Source of the DNA: Gemmatimonadota bacterium
Lineage (GTDB): Bacteria; Latescibacterota; UBA2968; UBA8231
Reading direction: 5' to 3'
NCBI GenBank assembly: GCA_018673255.1
Contig: JABHDC010000160.1
Location: 1 to 40,940 of the forward strand
DNA: 40,940 bases
Below the pieces are notes generated by a model. The model ran no database searches, was not told the origin of the DNA, and was given only the letters and a program-made list of their open reading frames with translations. The position numbers and the translations under genes were made by a program. Of the stretch, positions 31,427 through 39,659 are shown in pieces. Positions within the stretch are counted from its first letter, which is position 1; every line of letters starts with the position of its first letter.

Positions 31427-31882
31427 ATGCACACGATCCTGATCTGGTTCGCCCGCTTCTTCTGCTGCATCGCGCTCGTCGTCTTCCACGGACACTTCCG
31501 CGACCAGAACCCCTGGCTGGATTTCTTCTATCAACTGGGAGGCGATGGTACCGTTGGGCCGTCCACCTGGCAGTGGTCGAATCTGATCTCTCTGGGATAC
31601 GGCGCCATGATGCTCATCCCCCTTCTGTTCCTGGCTTCCAGCTTCGAACCGTCTCAGAGACTTCTGCAGCGCTGGTCAGGAGGCGAGAGTTTTCCCTGGC
31701 AGTGGGGGGCGCGAGCCCTCGGTCTATACCTCGTCCTGACGGGGGCAGACTTGCAGGCCAAACATGCCGAGATGGGGATAATGGGCGTTCGGGTCTTCCT
31801 GCTCCTGCTCGGGGTGGGCATCATCTTCGTCAGCTACCCGGCCGGGTGGCGCCTCATCACGCGGTGGAATCGGGCTGGATGA
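31427..31882 (+). CDS. Small polytopic membrane protein, function unknown
   Basis: A 151-residue protein with three or four hydrophobic segments: about 3-21 (ILIWFARFFCCIALVVF), 50-70 (LISLGYGAMMLIPLLFLASS), 95-112 and 122-141 (VFLLLLGVGIIFVSYPAGW). No known family recognised. A GGAGGG box seven bases before the ATG makes this a convincing gene. It is divergent from the sulfatase and its last 26 bases overlap the end of the heparinase-like gene on the other strand. Confidence 0.72.
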   Translation: MHTILIWFARFFCCIALVVFHGHFRDQNPWLDFFYQLGGDGTVGPSTWQWSNLISLGYGAMMLIPLLFLASSFEPSQRLLQRWSGGESFPWQWGARALGLYLVLTGADLQAKHAEMGIMGVRVFLLLLGVGIIFVSYPAGWRLITRWNRAG

Positions 31883-33782
31883 CGCATTCGACCCCATCCA
31901 CACTCAGCGTCGCTCTTCCTTCCCTGAACACGAATGTGATGTCCGGCGCATCGGCTCCCCGGAAGGGATAGAGCAAGGCTGCGCTCTGCCATGGTAGCGG
32001 CCGGCTGACAGCAAGGGACAGCAAGGGCGCCGGTTCGATCTTGTTGTAGCTCACCGAATACCAGCCGCTGCGCTCAGGCTCTTCTACACCGACCTCAATC
32101 CGTTCTTCATCCCAGTCTCCGGCCGCGACCAGCAACAGATTCGCATCCTCGAATTGCGTAACCACGCGGCCCGCTGCCAATTGAAGCGGACCAGGGGCGA
32201 ACTGGAATCGGGACTCGATGTGATGTACTCCTGAGCCCTCGATTCGGTCGAAGACCACCCAGTATCGCTGGTCGACGAAGACGATTTCACGATGGTGGAT
32301 GACATCGATGACATTGTCTGTTCCGTATCCGAGCGTGTAGGCGCCGGAGGCGCTCGTCCGGTTGGGTGACGTCTCGAATTGGAGAGACCCGGGAGTCTTC
32401 GCGATCCACGTATCCGGACGCCCCCGGCTGTGCTGTGGCTGTCCGTCGATGAGAATCGTCGAGTGGGCCCGGGTGCTCTTCAGATAGGGCAGGTAGGACG
32501 CAGACGATTGGTCGTAGAGATGGCGCCCTGGATCCACGATCAGATTTCTGCCGAAGGCGTGGAGCCAGAATCCGAGCTTGTCCTCGTGCTGGTGGCCGCG
32601 ACCAAAGGGCCCTGCATCGAAGGCCAGATACAGATCGCCGTCAGAGCGGGCCTGACGCAGGAAGGCGACGCCTGCATAGTCAAAGGCCTCGGGACCGAGG
32701 TCTGCAGGAATCGCATCCGCCAGCCCCAGGCGGGCCAGTCGGTCACCCAGATCCGGCACGGCGTCGGGATCACTGTCATTGAAGGCAACCTGGGCACTGC
32801 GATCCGGCACGATCGTCTGCTCCTGGTAGTGGAGCATCTTGCGCAGGGTCGCCATCGTGCGCGGCGCCAACTCTCGATCGAATGGGCGCAGACTCTCGAT
32901 GGCGGAAAGCAGATTGAAAACGACGACTCTGTGGTAGTGAGGTGTGAGTTCGTCCTGCACGCCGTCGGGCAGGATCTGGTCATCAATCTGTACGGCAAGG
33001 GTCTCAATGCAGTAGTCGATGAAGCCTTGGGTCCCCCGCAGGACGGGAAGGGTCGCCAGTGTGCCCAGGATGCCCTGGCAGCCGATCGTCGGCCAGTTGC
33101 CAGTGTGTCCATTGCTGACAATCGTGAGATAGGCGATCTGCTCGTGAGTCGACTTCAGAATCCGCAGAGTCTCGACACCGCCGATCAGCCCCGTAGCCAG
33201 CAGGGACTGTATGGTTGAGGCCCACGCCTGCAGGTGGATGGCATTGTTGAGGTAGGAACCAAAGGCGTAGCGTGTGCCCCGGAAACACTCGCCAATGTCG
33301 CACTTGCCGATCCAGTCGAGGATCAGATCGATCGCCTTGCGGGCGAAGACCGGATCCTGCGTGCGCTGATAGGCAGAGACGAGGGGCTTGAGGTAGTTGA
33401 ATCGATTGAGATCGTGCCCCCAGTGCGCCGTCCCCGGGTTGGCATCCCAGTCGATCTCGTCGCCGAGTTGATGCTCCTCGTCGTAGAAGCTGAATCGGTG
33501 TTCCAGCGCCGCACGTGCAACAGCCATCGCTGTATCATCGGCCGACACGACATGCTCGGCTGTCGGACAGGTTGCCAGAATGGCTCGACCCATCGCCTCA
33601 GGGTCAGCACTCGGAGGCAGGTCGAGTTGTGAGTCGAGAATGCCGCGCATGGCATCGGCGAATTCGACCTCCGACAGGCCTCGGTCCTCGAAGGATCCGA
33701 GGATCTCGAGGACCCGGTCGCGTCCATAACCTTTCAATTCTTCCAGATCGTCGCGGGTCCAACGGGTCGTGTCCGTCATCAT
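31857..33782 (-). CDS. Heparinase II/III-family polysaccharide lyase
   Basis: A 641-residue two-domain lyase: an alpha-toroid at about 1-360 and a beta-sandwich PF07940-type domain at about 365-641. Catalytic-region residues are visible: N224 and H226 (SNGHTGNWPTIGCQG), Y283 in LTPHYHRVVVFN, and the metal/active-site motif GRGHQHEDKLGF (H397, H399, D401). Such enzymes split uronic-acid polysaccharides or oligosaccharides (heparan, alginate and others) by beta-elimination. No signal peptide is present, so it probably acts on imported oligosaccharides, in line with the leader-less sulfatases. Two consecutive ATG codons open the frame. Confidence 0.9.
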   Translation of the reverse strand: MMTDTTRWTRDDLEELKGYGRDRVLEILGSFEDRGLSEVEFADAMRGILDSQLDLPPSADPEAMGRAILATCPTAEHVVSADDTAMAVARAALEHRFSFYDEEHQLGDEIDWDANPGTAHWGHDLNRFNYLKPLVSAYQRTQDPVFARKAIDLILDWIGKCDIGECFRGTRYAFGSYLNNAIHLQAWASTIQSLLATGLIGGVETLRILKSTHEQIAYLTIVSNGHTGNWPTIGCQGILGTLATLPVLRGTQGFIDYCIETLAVQIDDQILPDGVQDELTPHYHRVVVFNLLSAIESLRPFDRELAPRTMATLRKMLHYQEQTIVPDRSAQVAFNDSDPDAVPDLGDRLARLGLADAIPADLGPEAFDYAGVAFLRQARSDGDLYLAFDAGPFGRGHQHEDKLGFWLHAFGRNLIVDPGRHLYDQSSASYLPYLKSTRAHSTILIDGQPQHSRGRPDTWIAKTPGSLQFETSPNRTSASGAYTLGYGTDNVIDVIHHREIVFVDQRYWVVFDRIEGSGVHHIESRFQFAPGPLQLAAGRVVTQFEDANLLLVAAGDWDEERIEVGVEEPERSGWYSVSYNKIEPAPLLSLAVSRPLPWQSAALLYPFRGADAPDITFVFREGRATLSVDGVECVIQPDSTA

Positions 33783-34006
33783 TCAACTCATCTGCCGGGT
33801 CGAGGTACATCAATAGATTGAGAGCCAGGAACCGAGGCCGAGTGCCACGGCCGGGTCGCCGATTTGAGCAGAGCATAGATACTGGCATGGCCCACGGCCA
33901 TGTGTACGAAATGCGGCCCTCAGACGTCGGCCCTTGCAGTAACCATATCCGACACACGTTAATGCCCTGCAAGAGAATCCGGACGTATGAAGGAAAGAGA
34001 GACAAC

Positions 34007-34987
34007 GTGGAATACGTGAATTTTGGATCCGCTGGCCTCAAGGTCAGTCCCCTGGCCCTCGGTCTCGGGTTGCGCGGACAGGACAATCCAGCCGACGCGC
34101 AGCACATGATCGAGCACGCCCTCGACCAAGGCATCAATCTCATCGACTGTGCCAACGTCTACGGCACACTCGACGTGACCGAAAGTGCGGGCCAATCCGA
34201 GGTCATCCTTGGCAAGGTGCTCAAAGGGCGGCGAGACGACATCGTCATCACATCTAAGGTGGCCAGCCGTATGGGTCCCGGGCCGAATGATGCGGGCCTG
34301 TCCAGATCACACATCATGCGCGCCATCGAGAATTCGCTGCAGCGACTCGAGACCGACTATATCGATGTGTATCTCGTCCACGTCTTCGACGAGAGCACGC
34401 CGCTGGAGGAGACGATGCGCGCCCTGGACGACCTGGTCCACAGCGGCAAGGTGCGCTATATCGGCTGCTGCAATTTCGCCGCGTGGCAGGTGTGCAGGGC
34501 CCTGTGGGTCTCCAGTGACCTGAATGTGACACCCATGATGTGCATTCAGAATCCATACAGCCTCCTCAACCGCGAACTCGAACCGGAGATGTTTGGCCTG
34601 CTGCGCGATCAGGGACTCGGAGCCATGGCCTACAGTCCCCTCGCCGTGGGCCTCCTCAGTGGCGACTACGTGCCCGGGCAACCGGCGCCGGCAGAATCCC
34701 TGTGGGCGACGAGAATGGCCGATCGCTACGGGCAGGTCATGGCCGGCCCGGCCGGCGAGGCCATCGGCACACTGATCCGCCTGGCCGCACAGATCGGCAA
34801 GTCTCCGGCTCAACTGGCTCTGGCGTGGATCCTATCACAACCGGAGATCACGATCACCATTGCGGGCAGCGACACGATAGAGCAGCTCGACGACGCGATC
34901 GGGGCCGTGGGATGGACGCTGGATGAAGCCATCCGGCAAGAGCTGGATGACGTTTCCATGCCCTTCCTGCGCGCCAGTGGTATCTAG
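34007..34987 (+). CDS. Aldo/keto reductase
   Basis: A 326-residue NAD(P)H-dependent reductase of the AKR superfamily, oxidising or reducing sugars and carbonyls. The catalytic tetrad is complete: D47, Y52 (DCANVYG), K84 (ITSKVAS) and H125 (YLVHVFDES). Cofactor-binding residues lie in the C-terminal AGSDTIEQLDDAI region. The start is a GTG at 34007 preceded by AAGGAAAGAGAG; the frame remains open far upstream but that part overlaps the start of the lyase gene on the other strand and has no family resemblance. Followed after 7 bp by the deacetylase-like gene, so probably cotranscribed. Confidence 0.93.
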   Translation: MEYVNFGSAGLKVSPLALGLGLRGQDNPADAQHMIEHALDQGINLIDCANVYGTLDVTESAGQSEVILGKVLKGRRDDIVITSKVASRMGPGPNDAGLSRSHIMRAIENSLQRLETDYIDVYLVHVFDESTPLEETMRALDDLVHSGKVRYIGCCNFAAWQVCRALWVSSDLNVTPMMCIQNPYSLLNRELEPEMFGLLRDQGLGAMAYSPLAVGLLSGDYVPGQPAPAESLWATRMADRYGQVMAGPAGEAIGTLIRLAAQIGKSPAQLALAWILSQPEITITIAGSDTIEQLDDAIGAVGWTLDEAIRQELDDVSMPFLRASGI

Positions 34988-34994
34988 TTCGGTC

Positions 34995-36908
34995 GTGCAC
35001 CAGCCGATTCTCATCCTGCACGCAGGCCACGATCCGACGACGGCCCTGGCTGCCGAGATCCTGCGCTGCGAGGGATTTCCGTGGTTCAGCGAGGAACCAC
35101 TGGACCAGTTCACGACGGCGGCCCCGGGTGTTGTGCTGATCGTCGTAGCAGGTACCGTGACTCAAGATCAGGCCGCTGAGCGCCTTGCGGCCGCCGTAGC
35201 CGCCGGCACTCCCCTCATCGCGCTGGCTGCAGGCCAGGCACTGGCCAGAGCCTTCGGCGTCGAACTCGGTGATTCACTCACCGACGCGGAACTGGTGATC
35301 CGTGTCCCAGCGATCAGCGATCCAGCGGACGCTGATCTGCCAGGCTGGGAGCACGAGGATCAGGCGCTGCTGTGCCCCGGTGACGTCCGAACGTTGATTG
35401 CACGCACGCTGGCGAATCATCCACCGATCGCCACATTCCAGGCGCCGGCCAGCCAGGCAGTGGGTGACCGAGCAATGAGTGGCCAGGCAATTGGTGGCCA
35501 AGCAAGAGGCGCCGCCATCGCACGGGCAGAAGTGGGCGAAGGCCACGCCTGGCTCTATGGATATGACCTGTGCCAGACGATCGCCACCTTGCGACATGGA
35601 TCCGGCGCACTGGATCCGCCAGACACGTCAGGCCAGACCTGGGGTGGCCCCCGGGCGCTGTATGGCTTCTGGGGTCTGGCAGAAAAGCTCCCCCTCACGG
35701 TACCCGTCGCCGATGTGCATCAGGACGTCCTGCGGTGTCTGGTTTCCGGCGCGTTGTCCGACACGCCACTACCTCGCCTGTGGCACTTTCAGGCAGGCGC
35801 GCCCTCCGTCTTCATGGTTCGCGGTGACGGTTGCGGGGAGGAGGGCGCCGATCACGAGGTGGCCGTCATGGAAGCCCACGATGCCTTTCTCACGTTCTGC
35901 CGACCTCGTCACAGTCGTTACTCGGGCGAGTTGATGCGAGAATGGCACGACGGCGGTCATGGCATCAGCATCGAAGCCAACATCAATGGCATCACGCAGC
36001 AGACGGTGGACGATGCGACCTCACCGGACGGCAGACGATCTCTCACGGCCGCCGAACTGAACACCCATCACCTGGACGCCATCCGCGACAACCTGATCGA
36101 TCACCGCGATGCCTTCCGTGAGGAGACCGGACTGGACATGGTGAGTTTCATGACCCACTCCGCCCAGTGGACAGGTCTACCCATGGTTCAGCTGGCGCAG
36201 GAACTGGGCTGGCAGATGCTGCTGCCCTTCCAGTCCATTGATCCGCGCATGCCCGTGGGCACACAACCGGGGCCCTACGTCATGCCCACGGCCCACCCCA
36301 TGCGATACTTCGATCACGAGGCCGGGCTGCAGGATCTGTGGCACATGCCCTACCAGTGGATCGACATGATCTGGCAGACCGTGGCCAGTCAGCAGCAGGC
36401 AGGGATGACAGATCCAATGCAGCTGGCCGGCATGCTCGGACAGGATGGCGACGAGTACGGCGCCCTGGTGGCGCACTTCACCACAGAAGCCGCCCGGCGC
36501 TGGCACGTAGCCCAGGTCTGCAGCTTCCACCCGGTGTATGTGTCCAAAGCGTGGCCCTACCTGGGATCGTCACGGTCGGCACTGGAGATGGCTCTGCGAG
36601 CTGCTCAGCGAGAGGGGGCACGCTTCGACAACCTCGAGCACTGGACCGGGTTTGTGCGAGGGCGTGATGCAGTGCGAATAGTCGGCTGCCGGCAGGAAGG
36701 TGCATCGACGGTGATCACGCTGCAGACCGAGCTGGCAGTCCAGGATCTGACGCTGCTGCTGCCGGACAGCGTGTGCGAGGTCCGCGGCGAGAGGGGTGAT
36801 GCCTTGCCTCTGGTCTCAAGGCATCTGGAAGGCAGAGATCAGTCGACGGTCTGTATCGATCTGCCCGAGAAGATCCCCGTGGAGTTATGCCTGATTCAGT
36901 CGGATTAG
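34995..36908 (+). CDS. Polysaccharide-deacetylase-like protein with N-terminal amidotransferase-like domain
   Basis: About 637 residues from a GTG at 34995, 7 bp after the reductase stop. Residues 1-90 look like a flavodoxin/class-I-amidotransferase fold (ILILHAGHDPTTALAAEIL, then VVLIVVAGT, LIALAAGQALA). Residues 270-560 look like a NodB-type barrel: FMVRGDGCGEEGADHEVAVM supplies an Asp and His like motif 1, SIEANINGIT and SFMTHSAQW follow, and CSFHPVYVS may be the last His motif. Binding of a carbohydrate or peptide-linked sugar is inferred; deacetylase activity is not proven. Residues 154-173 consist of four 5-residue repeats. No signal peptide. The last four bases overlap the URO-D-like gene on the other strand. 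Confidence 0.72.
   Translation: MHQPILILHAGHDPTTALAAEILRCEGFPWFSEEPLDQFTTAAPGVVLIVVAGTVTQDQAAERLAAAVAAGTPLIALAAGQALARAFGVELGDSLTDAELVIRVPAISDPADADLPGWEHEDQALLCPGDVRTLIARTLANHPPIATFQAPASQAVGDRAMSGQAIGGQARGAAIARAEVGEGHAWLYGYDLCQTIATLRHGSGALDPPDTSGQTWGGPRALYGFWGLAEKLPLTVPVADVHQDVLRCLVSGALSDTPLPRLWHFQAGAPSVFMVRGDGCGEEGADHEVAVMEAHDAFLTFCRPRHSRYSGELMREWHDGGHGISIEANINGITQQTVDDATSPDGRRSLTAAELNTHHLDAIRDNLIDHRDAFREETGLDMVSFMTHSAQWTGLPMVQLAQELGWQMLLPFQSIDPRMPVGTQPGPYVMPTAHPMRYFDHEAGLQDLWHMPYQWIDMIWQTVASQQQAGMTDPMQLAGMLGQDGDEYGALVAHFTTEAARRWHVAQVCSFHPVYVSKAWPYLGSSRSALEMALRAAQREGARFDNLEHWTGFVRGRDAVRIVGCRQEGASTVITLQTELAVQDLTLLLPDSVCEVRGERGDALPLVSRHLEGRDQSTVCIDLPEKIPVELCLIQSD
35453..35512 (+). repeat. Four 15-bp in-frame tandem repeats
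   Basis: Units begin CCAGGCAGTGGGTGA, CCGAGCAATGAGTGG, CCAGGCAATTGGTGG and CCAAGCAAGAGGCGC; they encode QAVGD, RAMSG, QAIGG and QARGA within the deacetylase-like protein, at the join between its N-terminal and central parts. Whole-codon unit length means copy number can change without a frameshift. Confidence 0.75.
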
Positions 36909-37969
36909 GCTGTCAGCGCATCACAGGCTTCGAAGAAGGCCTGCACATTCTCCACCGGCACCTCCGGCTCCAGCACGTGCGTGGGCGCCAGCATGAGCCC
37001 CCCCTTGGACGCATCCAGTGCTTGCCCCAGATCACGCACTCTGGTGTGCATATCCTCGACGGAACCAAAGGGGAAGGTCGTCTGCGTCCCGATGCAACCG
37101 TCGAAAGCCAGACGAGTCCCGAAGCGCTTGCGAATCGCCAGCGGATCCATGCACTCGGGCTGCACCGGATTCAGGATCGTGATGCCGATCTCTACCAGAT
37201 CGTCGAGGATGTCCCAGATATTCCCGTCCGAGTGATACCACACGTGGATGTCGGGTTTTTGAGCCCTCGCCGCCGCGATCACCTTCGCCCAGCGGGGTTT
37301 CATCACCTCGCGCCACAGATCAGGCTGGAACATCATGTCGTTCTGATTCGCCACATCATCACCGGTGGCCAGGCAATCGTAGCCCGCCTTCCCTGCCGCC
37401 TCGGCGACGATGGCATTGTTGTCGCAGAACTTGTCGAGTACGACCTCAGCCCAGTCGCGCTTGAGCAGCAGGTCTTCGAGAAAGGGTATGTACCCCCTTA
37501 CCTGCCAGGCATTCTCGTACATGTGCCCCGCGAAGATCTGCGCGTGCCGTCCGGCGGCGTGGGCCTCGGCGGCCGCTTTCTCCATGGGGCCAGCCAGCCA
37601 ATCGGCGCGACTGGGGATCGGGTAGTCTTCCAATTCTTCGATCCGCGTCGCCCCGGCGAGGGGGCTGATGTATTCGGTAAAGTGGTAGAAGCCGTGGTTG
37701 ATGTGACCGCAGCCATTGCCATCGATGGTGAAACTGTCCTCACCATGCGTTTGACCGGGGTGATAGACCGAATAGTCAGGTGGCACGAAACCCTCAGGCG
37801 GCTGCAGCCCTGCACCGCCACCCGTGTCCATGTCCCAATGCTGGGATGGGTCCTGCCCCAGATGGGCCGTGAGCTTGTCGAGCAGATGGGGTGTGAAGCC
37901 AGCATGGCGCGGCACCCGATCCACGGGCTCGAAATTAGCAAATGCCAGGAACCGCTCTCTCTTCGTCAT
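36905..37969 (-). CDS. Uroporphyrinogen decarboxylase-like (URO-D superfamily) protein
   Basis: About 354 residues from the ATG at 37969, which follows a GAGGGG box; a GTG two codons earlier is the other option. The fold is that of URO-D barrels: TKRERFLAFANFEPVDRVPRH at the start, GYDCLATGDDVANQNDMMFQPDLW in the middle and HVWYHSDGNIWDILDDLVEIG towards the end. Stand-alone members of this group outside haem clusters are often corrinoid-linked methyltransferase-type (MtaA/CmuA-like) or of unknown function, and the GDD...Q and H-S-DGN residues fit that group better than HemE. No haem genes are nearby. Likely single-gene unit, tail to tail with the deacetylase-like gene. Confidence 0.88.
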   Translation of the reverse strand: MTKRERFLAFANFEPVDRVPRHAGFTPHLLDKLTAHLGQDPSQHWDMDTGGGAGLQPPEGFVPPDYSVYHPGQTHGEDSFTIDGNGCGHINHGFYHFTEYISPLAGATRIEELEDYPIPSRADWLAGPMEKAAAEAHAAGRHAQIFAGHMYENAWQVRGYIPFLEDLLLKRDWAEVVLDKFCDNNAIVAEAAGKAGYDCLATGDDVANQNDMMFQPDLWREVMKPRWAKVIAAARAQKPDIHVWYHSDGNIWDILDDLVEIGITILNPVQPECMDPLAIRKRFGTRLAFDGCIGTQTTFPFGSVEDMHTRVRDLGQALDASKGGLMLAPTHVLEPEVPVENVQAFFEACDALTA

Positions 37970-38114
37970 CTCCACCCCTCAGGTTTCCTCTCGAATCCAA
38001 AGCCACCGCTTCACACAAGCCTCTCGTACAAGAGGTCCACCTCGGAACCGCAGGTCAAGGGCACATGTCATGTGAAGAGATCGGATCAGCAATCACATCC
38101 CGGATCTCGCACGC

Positions 38115-39545
38115 TCAGGCTTCACTCCGCTCAAACACGATATCGTCCGTTCCCTCCTGCAGCGGCAGGCTCAGCTGTCCGATCTGTCCATCCCGATTGC
38201 CGAAGAAACTCCCGCGCACAGGCTCGGCGCGTGGCGGCGTGTATTCGAAGACGTCGTAGTGCCAGTGTTTCAACGGCACGTCAAATCCCTTCATCGACAG
38301 TCGCAGCTTTCCGCGCTGATGCACGACCGTCACCTTGCCGTAGCCAGGGTGTTCATACACACCGCCATACTCGGCCAGGCGGTGAGACGGCTTCGTCCCC
38401 TTGACCCGAGTGCGCAGATCCTTCGACCGACGGCTCTTGCCCGCCGCCTGCTCACGCTTGTTCATCGCTCGATACCGACTCGCCCAAGGCAAGGGCTCGA
38501 GCCCGAGGGTCCGATCGATCGCTTCCCAGGTCAGCTGGTGCGGCAGATCCGTCGTGCCATTCGTGTAGCAGACGACACCGATCCCATCATCAGGCAACAG
38601 ACTGGTGCGACAACGGAAACCGTCGATACCACCCGAGTGCGAGACGACACGGTGGCCTCGGTAGATGAGACTCGTCCAGCCCAGGGCATAACAGGGCTGC
38701 TGGAGTTCATCAAAGGTGAATGCATCGGCCGGCATGTGAGGCTGATAGAGTGACCGCATCGTCTTCGCATTCACCACACGACGCCCCTCGAAATGCCCCG
38801 CACCGAGATGCAGACCAATCCAGCGCAACATGTCGGTGACCGTCGAATTGATCGACCCCGCCGGGCCGATCGCATCCAGATTCCGATAGGTAATCTGCCT
38901 TGGCTTCTTTCCCGATGAGTCGTGGGGCCTGGCCGCGATCTTCGATGCCTCCATGGAAGCGATATCCATCGTCGTCGATGACATGCCCAGCGGATCGAGG
39001 ATGCGCGTCTGCACCTGGGCTTCCCAGGAAGAATCAGTCACCACGCCGGCCAGATAACCGGCAGCAGAATACATCATATTCTGATACTGATACCGCGTGC
39101 GCAGATCTGCCGTCGGCTGCAGATGGCGCAATCGGCGCAGCATGGTCTGCCTGTCCGCCGAAGATCCGAACCAGACATCATCGTGTCGCGGTAGACCGGA
39201 CCGGTGGGTGACCAGGTCGCGCGGTGTCATGCGTTCGGTGGCAAAGGCGTCCTGCATGCGGAAGTCGGGCAGATACTCGCGCACCGGTCGTTCCCAGTCG
39301 ATTACCCCCTCTTCAGCCAGCATGGCCAGCACGAGGCAGGTGAAGGCCTTGCTGCAGGAGCAGATGGCAAAGGGCGTATCAGCGGTGACCTCGACGCCGC
39401 GACGGGAGTCAGCCAACCCGTAGCCGTCAGCGATGAGGACCTTGCCGTCGCGCACGATCCCCAGACCGACACCCGGCACCGTCCAGGCACGCATCTGTCG
39501 GCGCACATAGGCCGGAAAGGAATCGAGTCGCATACGTGGTGCCAT
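38115..39545 (-). CDS. Serine beta-lactamase-like (class C / esterase family) hydrolase
   Basis: About 476 residues from the ATG at 39545 (GAGAGG box upstream; a longer in-frame ATG at 39608 is less likely). The beta-lactamase/DD-peptidase domain has the SxxK nucleophile S63-CS-K66 (FAICSCSKAF), a Tyr motif YSAAGYL and the third motif HSGG in VVSHSGGIDGF. Residues after about 370 form a beta-rich C-terminal domain (EYGGVYEHPGYGKVTVVHQ), as in DUF3471-type hydrolases. No signal peptide, so it is probably cytoplasmic and more likely an esterase or peptidase than an antibiotic-resistance enzyme. Lies 69 bp after the third sulfatase gene's hairpin region in the same direction. Confidence 0.9.
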   Translation of the reverse strand: MAPRMRLDSFPAYVRRQMRAWTVPGVGLGIVRDGKVLIADGYGLADSRRGVEVTADTPFAICSCSKAFTCLVLAMLAEEGVIDWERPVREYLPDFRMQDAFATERMTPRDLVTHRSGLPRHDDVWFGSSADRQTMLRRLRHLQPTADLRTRYQYQNMMYSAAGYLAGVVTDSSWEAQVQTRILDPLGMSSTTMDIASMEASKIAARPHDSSGKKPRQITYRNLDAIGPAGSINSTVTDMLRWIGLHLGAGHFEGRRVVNAKTMRSLYQPHMPADAFTFDELQQPCYALGWTSLIYRGHRVVSHSGGIDGFRCRTSLLPDDGIGVVCYTNGTTDLPHQLTWEAIDRTLGLEPLPWASRYRAMNKREQAAGKSRRSKDLRTRVKGTKPSHRLAEYGGVYEHPGYGKVTVVHQRGKLRLSMKGFDVPLKHWHYDVFEYTPPRAEPVRGSFFGNRDGQIGQLSLPLQEGTDDIVFERSEA

Positions 39546-39624
39546 GGAAGGCCTCTCGGGCAAGGGGGTATGCAGGCAGCCGAATCCTGGCCCGCCTCGG
39601 TTGCACACGGACGGGCCGATTCAG

Positions 39625-39651
39625 CCCTGACTCTGTGGAACAGACTCAGGG
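39625..39651 (-). terminator. Hairpin after the third sulfatase gene
   Basis: On the minus strand CCCTGA-G-TCTGT, a 3-base loop, then ACAGA-G-TCAGGG: an 11-bp stem with one G-G mismatch, beginning about 9 bp past the stop at 39660. No T-run follows. It could end transcription or slow RNA decay before the beta-lactamase-like gene. Confidence 0.45.
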
Positions 39652-39659
39652 GAGCAGAC

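Noticed and set aside
36887..38404. Plus-strand open frame of 505 codons
   Set aside because: Antisense shadow of the URO-D-like gene; composition is rich in Arg, His and Gly with no recognisable domain, while the minus strand encodes clear family motifs.
38115..39545. Antibiotic-resistance beta-lactamase
   Set aside because: Motifs are those of the broad serine hydrolase family, but there is no signal peptide, the Tyr motif is YSA and a C-terminal DUF3471-like domain is present, which favours an esterase or peptidase.
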